Source: Bdellovibrio sp. CG10_big_fil_rev_8_21_14_0_10_47_8
Lineage (GTDB): Bacteria; Bdellovibrionota; Bdellovibrionia; Bdellovibrionales; Bdellovibrionaceae
Reading direction: 5' to 3'
DNA: 8,648 nucleotides
Assembly (NCBI GenBank): GCA_002773975.1
Contig: PEZR01000093.1
Location: forward strand, 21,724 to 30,371
The position numbers and the translations under genes are program-made. Below are positions 1 through 6,253 of the stretch, one piece after another (position 1 is the first letter of the stretch; each line of letters opens with the position of its first letter). Below the pieces are notes generated by a model. It saw only the letters and a program-made list of their open reading frames with translations. It was not told where the DNA came from and searched no databases.

Positions 1-42
1 GTAGATGCTTAGGTGAGGGCGAATAGAAGTTGAGCAAATTGC

Positions 43-210
43 AAAAAAAAAGCCCCAGAAAGGTGTGAAACAATAACCCCATTATGCAAGGTGGGTGACC
101 ATGATAACAACTTTAGGCTTCTCAATACGAGTTGAGCTTGCACACCATTGTCAGAGACAGTCCCCGTATATATGCTTGTCGGGTTATTTTTCTTACACTC
201 TCTGAGACTC
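43..210 (-). ncRNA. ssrS: 6S RNA (RNA polymerase-binding regulatory RNA)
   Basis: 6S RNA mimics an open promoter, binds sigma-70 RNA polymerase holoenzyme and lowers transcription from many promoters in stationary phase. Read on the minus strand, the sequence folds as the family does. GUCUCAGAGAG (208-198) pairs with CUUUCUGGGGC (62-52) over 11 bp, with G-U pairs. UGU (197-195) pairs with ACA. AAUAACCC (188-181) pairs with GGGUUAUU (79-72). A large unpaired central region follows, then the apical hairpin CUCAA-CUCGUA-UUGAG (136-121), which runs straight into AAGCCU. In E. coli 6S RNA, as I recall it, the same place reads CUCGG-loop-CCGAG then AAGCCU, so the hairpin pairs differ in a compensating way while the flank is kept. 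The RNA ends in nine U (51-43) after the GC-rich stem, a built-in terminator. Length is about 168 nt, close to the usual 180. Both ends are inferred; the exact bubble fold is uncertain because TGCAAG (142-137) can also pair with CTTGCA (90-85). Confidence 0.86.
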
Positions 211-217
211 AAGAATA

Positions 218-246
218 ATTCTACTCGAGCTTTTTCGCGGTGGAAA
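218..246 (-). promoter_or_regulatory. Sigma-70 type promoter of the 6S RNA gene
   Basis: On the minus strand TTTCCA (246-241, 4 of 6 to the -35 consensus) is followed after 17 bases by TAGAAT (223-218, 5 of 6 to the -10 consensus). This predicts a start near 210, two bases before the closing stem of the 6S RNA begins. The fit between promoter and RNA end supports both calls. The element lies just upstream of the divergent small membrane-protein gene, so the two transcription units share this short region. Confidence 0.6.
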
Positions 247-287
247 GGTCCAGTCAACTTTTCCTCGCCACAGTCCGAGAAGAAAGC

Positions 288-500
288 ATGAAGTACGAGA
301 CGCTTGACCTCATTTTTCCTTATATTGTGTTTTTCTATGGAATTCTCATGGTTTTTGTGCTGGAAAACAAAGCCCTTGACAGGCTTGCGCGCGAAAGAAT
401 GCCGGCCATGGGGGCGACTCTACGCAGCCATCGGGGATTGGCTTGGGTGTGTTTGTTTGTGGGTGGCTTGTGGTCTCTTCAAAATCTTGCTTTTACTTGA
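288..500 (+). CDS. Small two-helix membrane protein, unknown function
   Basis: This 70-residue protein is not recognised. It has two hydrophobic segments: residues about 7-25 (LDLIFPYIVFFYGILMVFVL) and about 50-68 (rich in Trp, Leu, Val and Gly). The loop between them (28-49) carries several Arg and Lys and should face the cytoplasm by the positive-inside rule, leaving both ends outside. The start at 288 is preferred because AGAAG (278-282) sits 5 bases upstream. An in-frame ATG at 240 would add 16 polar residues, has no clear ribosome site and would run into the 6S promoter. It lies 65 bases before xseA on the same strand and may belong to the same unit. No convincing promoter of its own was found. 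It could be a lineage-specific inner-membrane protein. That it is a gene is fairly likely; its function is open. Confidence 0.65.
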   Translation: MKYETLDLIFPYIVFFYGILMVFVLENKALDRLARERMPAMGATLRSHRGLAWVCLFVGGLWSLQNLAFT

Positions 501-530
501 TTTTCAGTCGGCGTCACTGCCATCTATAGT
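501..530 (+). promoter_or_regulatory. Possible promoter for the xseA operon
   Basis: TTTTCA (501-506) and TATAGT (525-530, 5 of 6 to the -10 consensus) are separated by 18 bases, directly after the stop of the small membrane-protein gene. The predicted start near 537 would leave the TTG at 530 outside the transcript and favour the ATG at 566 for xseA. The -35 match is weak (4 of 6), so this is tentative. Confidence 0.28.
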
Positions 531-565
531 TGACTCAGGAGAGCCCCTTCATTAGCTTTCAGGCG

Positions 566-1990
566 ATGAGTCAAGGATCGCTTTTTTCCTCTTCTTCGAC
601 CTCCCCAAAGACCTCTGCCGCGGCTGCAGAATCCTCGGATCAAACAGCAGAAACTTCGGAAGTCGTGGTTCTTTCGGTTGAAAGCCTCAATCGACAAATT
701 CGTCAGCTGATTGAAGGCGAGTTAGGCCTTGTTTGGGTTCAAGCAGAAATTTCTAACTTTAAGGCCCATACTTCGGGTCATTTTTATTTCAGTCTCAAAG
801 ATTCTAAATCTCAAATCAGTGCGGTCATGTTTCGTGGATATAATTCGCGCCTGCGTTTTAAACCCACCGATGGACTTGAGGTCATTGTTCGGGGACGGGT
901 TTCAGTTTACGAGCCCCGGGGTTCTTACCAAATTGTCTGCGAAATGATGGAACCCGTTGGTGCCGGGGCGTTGCAAAAGGCTTTTGAACAACTGAAAGAA
1001 AAATTGCGGCTCGAAGGGCTTTTTGAGGTTTCCCGGAAGCGGGCGATGCCAGCGCTTCCAAGACATGTGGCGATCGTGACCTCTCCGACGGGTGCAGCGA
1101 TTCGAGATATGATCAATGTTCTTTCGCGCAGAAACCGGGCGGTCAAAATCACGGTGGTACCAACCTTGGTTCAGGGCGAGGGTGCGGCTTCGCAAATTGT
1201 CGAAGCCATGAACAAAGCTTTTCAGCTTCCTGATGTGGACGCAATTATTGTTGGTCGAGGTGGCGGTTCCATCGAGGATCTATGGGCTTTCAACGATGAA
1301 AAGCTAGCTCGAGTGATTGCGTCCTCACCAGTTCCGGTGATCTCAGCGGTGGGTCACGAGATTGATTTTACCATTGCGGATTTTGTTGCGGATCTCCGGG
1401 CTCCGACTCCATCGGCAGCGGCCGAGTTGGTTGTAAAAAACACCGGAGACCTGATTCAACGCTTGGATTCTCAACGTCGACTTTTGCAAATGACGATGAG
1501 TAAGATTTTAAAAATGGATCATCAACGGGTTCAGGGCCTGACGGCTCGGTTGGTGGATCCAAAAAGGAAACTCCAAGATCTTATTCTTCGTAATGATGAG
1601 CTGCTGGGTCGGCTGAATCAGTCTGTTCTGGCTTACTTTCGTCATCGTCGTATGCAGCTTCATTTGTTGCAGGAAAAAATGACCAGTCCCGAGCAATTGC
1701 TGCTTGAAAAAAAATCTCGGGTTGATCTTCTTCAGCTTAAAATGGCGAACTCTTTGCAAAAGCTTTTGGAACGAAGGAAATCTCAATTCTCTCGCTTGGC
1801 GGGAATGTTGGACAGTTTGAGCCCTCTGAAAGTGGTGGAAAGAGGTTACTCCGTCGTGATGAAGGGCCCCACTTTGGTGAAATCTGTGAAGCAGCTGAAG
1901 AAGCACGACGAGATTTTAGTGCGATTGATGGAAGGTCAATTCACAGCCCAGGTGGCGGAAATTAAAAAAGAAATAAAAAGAGAAAACTAA
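566..1990 (+). CDS. xseA: Exodeoxyribonuclease VII large subunit
   Basis: XseA is the catalytic subunit of exonuclease VII, which cuts single-stranded DNA from both ends into short oligonucleotides in the cytoplasm and acts in repair. From the ATG at 566 the protein has 474 residues, near the family norm. After a Ser/Ala-rich, probably disordered N-terminus (about 1-32) comes the OB-fold DNA-binding domain, with VWVQAEISNFKAHTSGHFYF around residue 57. The catalytic domain shows IVTSPTGAAIRD, the glycine-rich GRGGGSIEDLWAFND (about 230-244) and GHEIDFTIADFVADLRAPTP (about 263-282). A long helical region follows, and the C-terminal family motif ERGYSVV is present. An in-frame TTG at 530 would add 12 residues. 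The only good Shine-Dalgarno, AGGAG (537-541), is spaced for an in-frame ATT at 551, so the true start is unsettled. xseB follows after 12 bases, so the two subunits are made together. Confidence 0.97.
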   Translation: MSQGSLFSSSSTSPKTSAAAAESSDQTAETSEVVVLSVESLNRQIRQLIEGELGLVWVQAEISNFKAHTSGHFYFSLKDSKSQISAVMFRGYNSRLRFKPTDGLEVIVRGRVSVYEPRGSYQIVCEMMEPVGAGALQKAFEQLKEKLRLEGLFEVSRKRAMPALPRHVAIVTSPTGAAIRDMINVLSRRNRAVKITVVPTLVQGEGAASQIVEAMNKAFQLPDVDAIIVGRGGGSIEDLWAFNDEKLARVIASSPVPVISAVGHEIDFTIADFVADLRAPTPSAAAELVVKNTGDLIQRLDSQRRLLQMTMSKILKMDHQRVQGLTARLVDPKRKLQDLILRNDELLGRLNQSVLAYFRHRRMQLHLLQEKMTSPEQLLLEKKSRVDLLQLKMANSLQKLLERRKSQFSRLAGMLDSLSPLKVVERGYSVVMKGPTLVKSVKQLKKHDEILVRLMEGQFTAQVAEIKKEIKREN

Positions 1991-2002
1991 ACAGAGGTGT
2001 CT

Positions 2003-2224
2003 ATGGATTTTGAAAAGAAGTTAGGACGTTTAGAAGAGATCGTTCAAAAAATGGAAAGAGGCGAATTGGCTCTCGAGGATTCGTTGAAACTCTTTGAAGA
2101 AGGCGTTCAACTTTCCAGAGATTGTCACTTACGTTTAAATGAAGCCGAAGCCAAGGTTCAGAAGTTGGTGGGAATGGATGCTCAAGGTCGTCCTGTCACC
2201 GAAGAATTCAGGGTGGAAGAGTAG
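2003..2224 (+). CDS. xseB: Exodeoxyribonuclease VII small subunit
   Basis: XseB is the small helical subunit that binds in several copies to XseA and is needed for exonuclease VII activity. The 73-residue product carries the family pattern: FEKKLGRLEEIVQKMERGEL, then LEDSLKLFEEGVQL, then a Glu/Lys-rich second helix (RLNEAEAKVQKL). It is typical in length (around 70-80). The ATG at 2003 is chosen because AGAGG (1993-1997) lies 5 bases upstream. A GTG at 1997, two codons earlier, overlaps that site. The gene sits 12 bases after xseA and 3 bases before the prenyl synthase, so translation is probably linked across all three. Confidence 0.96.
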   Translation: MDFEKKLGRLEEIVQKMERGELALEDSLKLFEEGVQLSRDCHLRLNEAEAKVQKLVGMDAQGRPVTEEFRVEE

Positions 2225-2227
2225 ACA

Positions 2228-3103
2228 GTGAATCCTGCTGTAGATCCATTTCTGAACGAGCTAAAAACCAGAACAGAGGTCGTTGACGAATCTCTGAGGG
2301 GGGCTTTTGAAAAGTTCCCCTGGCCAAGAACCACTGCGATTGAAAATCTCAAAAAATCCATGGGTTATTCTTTGCTTCAGGCTGGGGGCAAAAGATTTCG
2401 GCCTCACTTAACTCTGTTGACGGCAGAGGCTTTTGCGGTGAACCCGCGCAAAGTGCTGCCCTGGGCGGTCGCCATTGAAATGGTGCATACGTACTCTCTG
2501 ATTCATGATGATTTGCCGTGTATGGACAACGACGATATTCGTCGTGGACAAGCTACCAATCACAAAGTTTTTGGTGAAACCACGGCCCTGCTTTCTGGCG
2601 ATGCTTTATTGACCGAGGCCTTTCATTTTATCGCCAACTCTTTTGAACAGGAGTCTGCCGTAGGTCTGCGTTTAATTCGATTATTGGGTGAAGCCGCTGG
2701 GGTTCTTGGAATGGTGGGAGGACAGATGATTGATTTAGCCGCCCAAAAAGATCAAGCCGTTGTCGACGAACTCTATTTGATGCACAAAATGAAAACCGGG
2801 GCGTTGATTCGGGCCGCTGTCGAGGGATCCGCAGCCATCTGTGGTCTGCCCTTTGAGAAGGTTCAACTTTGCCGCCAGTTCGGTGAAAAACTCGGTCTTG
2901 CTTTTCAAATCAAAGATGATCTCTTGGACGGGGTCAGTGATCGATTTGAAAATCACAGTTTCCCTGGAATCCTCGGGAAAGATGAATCAAAAAAAATACT
3001 GGAGCAGGTCAGCTTTGAGGCCAATGAAATTTTATCCAGTTTGGGTCTAACAAAAAATCTTTTGAATGAGTTAGTGAGTTACAATCTCAACCGGGAACTT
3101 TGA
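2228..3103 (+). CDS. ispA: Farnesyl/geranylgeranyl diphosphate synthase (polyprenyl synthetase family)
   Basis: This cytoplasmic enzyme joins isopentenyl diphosphate to an allylic diphosphate, making the C15 or C20 chain used for quinones and undecaprenyl phosphate. The 291-residue protein shows GGKRFRP (53-59), the first aspartate-rich motif HDDLPCMDNDDIRRG (from 93), KTG (189-191) and the second aspartate-rich motif KDDLLD (229-234). After that motif only nine residues (GVSDRFENH) separate it from SFP. In E. coli IspA about 21 residues lie there and include the lysines of the GK motifs that hold the diphosphate. The reading frame is intact, so this is a real short loop rather than a frameshift. 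The start is GTG at 2228, with GGAAGAG (2215-2221) inside the end of xseB as ribosome site. The order xseA-xseB-ispA is common in proteobacteria. Whether the product is C15 or C20 cannot be read from the sequence. Confidence 0.92.
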   Translation: MNPAVDPFLNELKTRTEVVDESLRGAFEKFPWPRTTAIENLKKSMGYSLLQAGGKRFRPHLTLLTAEAFAVNPRKVLPWAVAIEMVHTYSLIHDDLPCMDNDDIRRGQATNHKVFGETTALLSGDALLTEAFHFIANSFEQESAVGLRLIRLLGEAAGVLGMVGGQMIDLAAQKDQAVVDELYLMHKMKTGALIRAAVEGSAAICGLPFEKVQLCRQFGEKLGLAFQIKDDLLDGVSDRFENHSFPGILGKDESKKILEQVSFEANEILSSLGLTKNLLNELVSYNLNREL

Positions 3104-3122
3104 AAATTTAAGGAGCCAAGTG

Positions 3123-4112
3123 ATGAAATTGATCTTAGGGTCAGCACAATGGAAAAAAACTCTCCTTGCGGCCAGTCTTTTTTTTGTTCTGACAGGTTGT
3201 CAAACAATTCGTCGGTCATCGGCTCCAAAGCCACGTTCCAACGGTGCTCCATCGATGAGCCAGGGGTCTTTGCCAGAAGCCATTCCTTCCGAAATGACGA
3301 CCGAGAATGAAACCGAGACGTCTGAGACGGAGCCAACGGTTGATTTGGCAACTCCAGAAAATGAATCTCGGATTGGATTAATTTTGGGCCCGGGGGCTTT
3401 GCGGGCCTATGCTCATATTGGCGTGGTGCAGGAGTTTGTAAAGATGAAGCTGCCGATTCAATCCGTTGCAGGAATCGAAACGGGGGCTTTGGTCGCGGCA
3501 ATTTTTGCAAACAAGGGCCTTCCCTATGATGTTGAATGGCAAATGATGAAATTGAAAGAGTCAGATCTTGTTCAAAAGGGACTTCTTTCAAGCCGGGTCA
3601 GTGCCGGAGAAGTTCAATCTTTGAATGAATTTTTGAATATGTCTCTGGGCACCGGTCGAGCGGAGAACTCGAAGATTTATTTTGCTTGCCCCGCTTTTCA
3701 GATCAGACAACGTCAAACATACATGATGAACCGAGGAGCCTTTACGCAGATGTTGCCGTTTTGCTTGGCATTCCCTCCGCTCTTTCGGCCTTACCAGCAA
3801 AATGTCGCAGCTGTGATGGATTTGAGGGCTACGGTGGATCACTTGCGGGCCAAGGGTGCGACCTATATCATCTATGTGGATCTATTGTCGGGGGCCAATC
3901 GTGTTGAGAAAGTTGGAATCGAAGACCAGATTTTGTGGTCGATGGCAGCAAACTCTTTGAGCAAACAAGAAAAGGGAATTAATTATGTTCTGCATGTCCC
4001 TTTGCAGGACTATGATTTGTTGGATTTTTCTCATCGTCGGCAGATGATGCAACAAGGGCAAAAATCGGGTGCGGATGCCGCCAAACAAATCATGAAAAAA
4101 TTGGGACTTTAA
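3123..4112 (+). CDS. Patatin-like lipoprotein lacking the catalytic serine
   Basis: The 329-residue product begins with a lipoprotein signal: KK, a hydrophobic stretch and the lipobox LTGC with Cys26, followed by Gln. It should therefore be lipidated and exported, probably to the outer membrane. Residues 27-82 form a Ser/Pro/Glu/Thr-rich linker. The rest resembles a bacterial patatin phospholipase: RIGLILGPGALRAYAHIGVV (83-102) matches the oxyanion-hole strand and helix, VAGIETGALVAA (115-126) the nucleophile elbow, and VMDLRA (231-236) the catalytic Asp block. Three key features are altered: the GxSxG elbow reads G-I-E-T-G with Glu119 in place of Ser, the glycine-rich loop is broken by Pro90 and Ala92, and DGG/DGA reads DLR. 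The frame is open, so it is likely a pseudoenzyme with a binding or structural role rather than a decaying gene. AGGAG (3111-3115) is 7 bases before the ATG at 3123. A GTG at 3120 is less likely. Confidence 0.88.
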   Translation: MKLILGSAQWKKTLLAASLFFVLTGCQTIRRSSAPKPRSNGAPSMSQGSLPEAIPSEMTTENETETSETEPTVDLATPENESRIGLILGPGALRAYAHIGVVQEFVKMKLPIQSVAGIETGALVAAIFANKGLPYDVEWQMMKLKESDLVQKGLLSSRVSAGEVQSLNEFLNMSLGTGRAENSKIYFACPAFQIRQRQTYMMNRGAFTQMLPFCLAFPPLFRPYQQNVAAVMDLRATVDHLRAKGATYIIYVDLLSGANRVEKVGIEDQILWSMAANSLSKQEKGINYVLHVPLQDYDLLDFSHRRQMMQQGQKSGADAAKQIMKKLGL

Positions 4113-4125
4113 AAAGCGAGGAACT

Positions 4126-5457
4126 ATGAGACAGCCATTGGAAAATGTAAAAATATTTGCAGATCGTCGGGCCCAGGTTGCAGAGCAGATGTTGGGATCG
4201 GCTCTGATTGTAGCCTCACCCCCAGAATACATTCGCAACGGAACGGTTCATTATCCTTTTCGTCAAGATTCGAATCTGTACTATCTGACCGGCTTTGAAG
4301 AGCCAGAAACAATTTTTCTGTTTCGACCAGGAATGAATCCAGAAACCGTGCTCTTTGTGCGAACCAAAGATCTTGAAAGAGAAACATGGGATGGTTTCCG
4401 TTATGGGCCTGAGGCTGCTCAGTCGCAGTTTCGCATGGATAAAACTTACCCAATCAGTGAATTTGAAAAGATGGCGCCTCAGCTTTTAAAGGGTGTCGAT
4501 AAGCTTTACTATCGCAACTATAAAAATCCGGAAATGGATCGCAAAATTGAAGAAGTGCTTTTGAGTTTGCGTGTCAGCCAAGGACGTACCGGATATGGAA
4601 TTTTAACAGTCTTGGACGCCGACGAGTTTTTGGGCGAGTTTCGCGTTAAAAAAACAGACGCTGACATTGAAAACATGAAAAAAGGCGGAGAGCTGACCTC
4701 TGAAGCTCACCAGGAGCTGATGAAATATATTCGTCCGGGAATGACTGAGAGGGAAGTCCATGGATTTTTCATCTATCAAGTCATGAAACGAGGAGCTGCT
4801 CGAGAGGGCTATGGTGGTATTTTTGCCGGTGGCGCTAATGCGACAACTTTGCATTATGTCTTCAATGACCAGCCACTTAAATCCGGAGATTTATTTTTGG
4901 TCGATGCGGCTGGTGAAATTAATTATTTCACGGCAGATATCACAAGAACATATCCTGTGAATGGTCGCTTCAACGAGGAACAGGCTGAAGTATATCAGGG
5001 TGTTTTGGACGTTCAAAAAGCCATTATTGATGCCGTGAAGCCCGGAGTTCCATTTCAGAATCTCCAGGACATGGCGACAGATCTATTGACTGAACTGATG
5101 TTGGAGCTGGGTCTTTTGACCGGAAGAAAAGAAGACATCATCAAAACCGGAGAACACAAAAAATATTACCCACACGGTGTTGGACATTTCCTCGGCATGG
5201 ATGTTCATGACAGCGGAATGTATTTCTCTAAAAAGGGCGAACCCCGCCTGATTGAAGAAAACATGGTCTTCACGGTCGAGCCCGGTCTATATATTCCAGC
5301 CAACGATCAGAGTGCGGCTTCAGAGTATCGAGGCATCGGCGTTCGTATCGAGGACAACATCCGAGTCACCACCAGAGGCCACGAAAACTTCACCATCAAG
5401 GCGCCCAAAGAAATTGCCGATCTTGAGAAAATCATCGGCAGCTACGGAGCGGGTTAG
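4126..5457 (+). CDS. pepP: Xaa-Pro aminopeptidase (M24B family)
   Basis: This metallopeptidase removes an N-terminal residue that precedes proline, normally with two manganese ions and in the cytoplasm. The 443-residue length matches E. coli PepP. The N-terminal domain (about 1-170) holds the family signatures NGTVHYPFRQDSNLYYLTGF (38-57) and WDGFRYGPE. The C-terminal pita-bread domain supplies all five metal ligands: Asp260 and Asp271 (VDAAGEINYFTADITRTYP), His354 (PHGVGHFLGMDVHD), Glu385 (FTVEPGLY) and Glu409 (GVRIEDNI). His350 and His361 are also in place. No signal peptide is seen. GAGGAA (4118-4123) precedes the ATG by 2 bases at its end, so it is a close but usable ribosome site. It follows the patatin-like gene by 13 bases and is probably the last gene of the operon, since the next gene lies on the other strand. 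Confidence 0.95.
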   Translation: MRQPLENVKIFADRRAQVAEQMLGSALIVASPPEYIRNGTVHYPFRQDSNLYYLTGFEEPETIFLFRPGMNPETVLFVRTKDLERETWDGFRYGPEAAQSQFRMDKTYPISEFEKMAPQLLKGVDKLYYRNYKNPEMDRKIEEVLLSLRVSQGRTGYGILTVLDADEFLGEFRVKKTDADIENMKKGGELTSEAHQELMKYIRPGMTEREVHGFFIYQVMKRGAAREGYGGIFAGGANATTLHYVFNDQPLKSGDLFLVDAAGEINYFTADITRTYPVNGRFNEEQAEVYQGVLDVQKAIIDAVKPGVPFQNLQDMATDLLTELMLELGLLTGRKEDIIKTGEHKKYYPHGVGHFLGMDVHDSGMYFSKKGEPRLIEENMVFTVEPGLYIPANDQSAASEYRGIGVRIEDNIRVTTRGHENFTIKAPKEIADLEKIIGSYGAG

Positions 5458-5467
5458 TCTCTCGCTC
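5447..5467. other. Small inverted repeat between convergent genes
   Basis: GAGCGGG (5447-5453) can pair with CTCGCTC (5461-5467), including one G-U pair, around a 7-base loop that contains the pepP stop codon. It ends 1 base before the stop codon of the convergent HAD gene. No run of T follows on either strand, so it does not look like a standard intrinsic terminator. It might still help to end or stabilise the two transcripts. Confidence 0.25.
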
Positions 5468-5468
5468 A

Positions 5469-6212
5469 CTAAAACCGATGAATCATCCAGCCCTGCTTGA
5501 TCGCCTCTTGGCGGAGTTTTTCTTCCGTGGCGAAGAGCTCGTGGCCTTGGGGCGCAGCGCCCACCGCCATGGCGATTTGGCTGGCGGATTGAAGGAGGGC
5601 GAGGTCTCCGGTGGTATTTCCACAGGCTAGGAAAGGTTTTTGCTTTGTTTTTTGAAGCAGAGCTTCGGCCTTGCCTTCTTTATAGGTAATTAGGCCATCT
5701 TGGCTTTTGGTGACCAAGTGATTCTTGGTCTCGGTGGCTACCCCCAGAACATGTTCGAAATCTAAGCCTAATCTTTTTGCCCCGGGCTCAACGGCCCATT
5801 TGACAGAGGCTGTGACGACAAAGACCTCTACCTTGTTTTGGAGTAACCACTCGATCAATTTTTTTTGATCTTCAAAGATCGGCAAGGGCTCAAGGCTTTG
5901 TACTGCTTGTTCTGCCCATTCCCGGACCTGAGCCAGCGAAATTCCTGAATTGATTTGCGCAAGCCACAAATACGCTGGTCTGGGGTCGCCTGAAGCTTTC
6001 CAGTCTCGGTAATGCTTCCAGGGGTCAGCCGGCAGGTCCGACAGGTCGCAGTTGTTAATTTGCCACTTGAAAAAGGATTCTCCCATATCGATATCCCACA
6101 ATGTTCCATCTGCGTCGAAAGCCGCGATTGCCCGTGAGTGATTTTTGAGCTCTTGATCCAAGCCCTGGGAAATTTTATTCCGAAATTCTTGCGGAAAGTT
6201 TTTGTACTTCAT
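5469..6212 (-). CDS. HAD-superfamily phosphatase (phosphoserine phosphatase-like)
   Basis: The 247-residue cytoplasmic protein carries the four haloacid-dehalogenase motifs in order. Motif I is AFDADGTLWD, with nucleophile Asp33 and acid/base Asp35. Motif II is FVVTAS, with Thr134. Motif III is YKEGKAEAL, with Lys181. Motif IV is GNTTGDLALL, with Asp203. The helical insert after motif I (about 42-110, beginning MGESFFKW) is a C1-type cap, as in SerB and phosphocholine phosphatases. The substrate is therefore probably a small phosphorylated metabolite, but it cannot be named. In motif IV the usual first Asp is Asn, a variant seen in several HAD subfamilies. An in-frame TAG at 6227-6225 limits how far upstream it can start. 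No Shine-Dalgarno is visible before the ATG. It is convergent with pepP (11 bases apart) and divergent from the GNAT-like gene. Confidence 0.9.
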   Translation of the reverse strand: MKYKNFPQEFRNKISQGLDQELKNHSRAIAAFDADGTLWDIDMGESFFKWQINNCDLSDLPADPWKHYRDWKASGDPRPAYLWLAQINSGISLAQVREWAEQAVQSLEPLPIFEDQKKLIEWLLQNKVEVFVVTASVKWAVEPGAKRLGLDFEHVLGVATETKNHLVTKSQDGLITYKEGKAEALLQKTKQKPFLACGNTTGDLALLQSASQIAMAVGAAPQGHELFATEEKLRQEAIKQGWMIHRF

Positions 6213-6221
6213 ATCGAAGCA

Positions 6222-6249
6222 AGTCTAAGATGAAAGACATTGGGGAGCA
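6222..6249 (-). promoter_or_regulatory. Possible promoter of the HAD gene, implying a leaderless mRNA
   Basis: On the minus strand TTGCTC (6249-6244) and TAGACT (6227-6222) are 17 bases apart. The -10 has the same sequence as the one proposed for mreB. Transcription would start within a few bases of the ATG at 6212, which fits the lack of a ribosome binding site. The -35 matches only 3 of 6, so this is weak. Confidence 0.25.
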
Positions 6250-6253
6250 ATAG

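Noticed and set aside
1..42. Possible gene end at the left edge
   Set aside because: Too short to support any frame; I see only the sequence downstream of the 6S RNA tail and no recognisable feature.
9..257. 82-codon open frame on the minus strand
   Set aside because: It overlaps the 6S RNA and its promoter almost exactly, the protein has no recognisable motif, and base pairing explains the conserved-looking sequence better.
1508..1906. 132-codon open frame on the minus strand inside xseA
   Set aside because: Rich in His, Gln and Phe as expected for the mirror of a Leu/Lys/Arg-rich helical region; xseA is certain here.
3079..3591. 170-codon open frame on the minus strand, opposite the patatin-like gene
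   Set aside because: It is antisense to a gene with a clear lipobox and patatin motifs, its translation is low in recognisable structure, and no ribosome site or promoter stands out.
5447..5467. Bidirectional terminator between pepP and the HAD gene
   Set aside because: The stem is short with a G-U pair and no T run follows on either strand; listed only as an inverted repeat.
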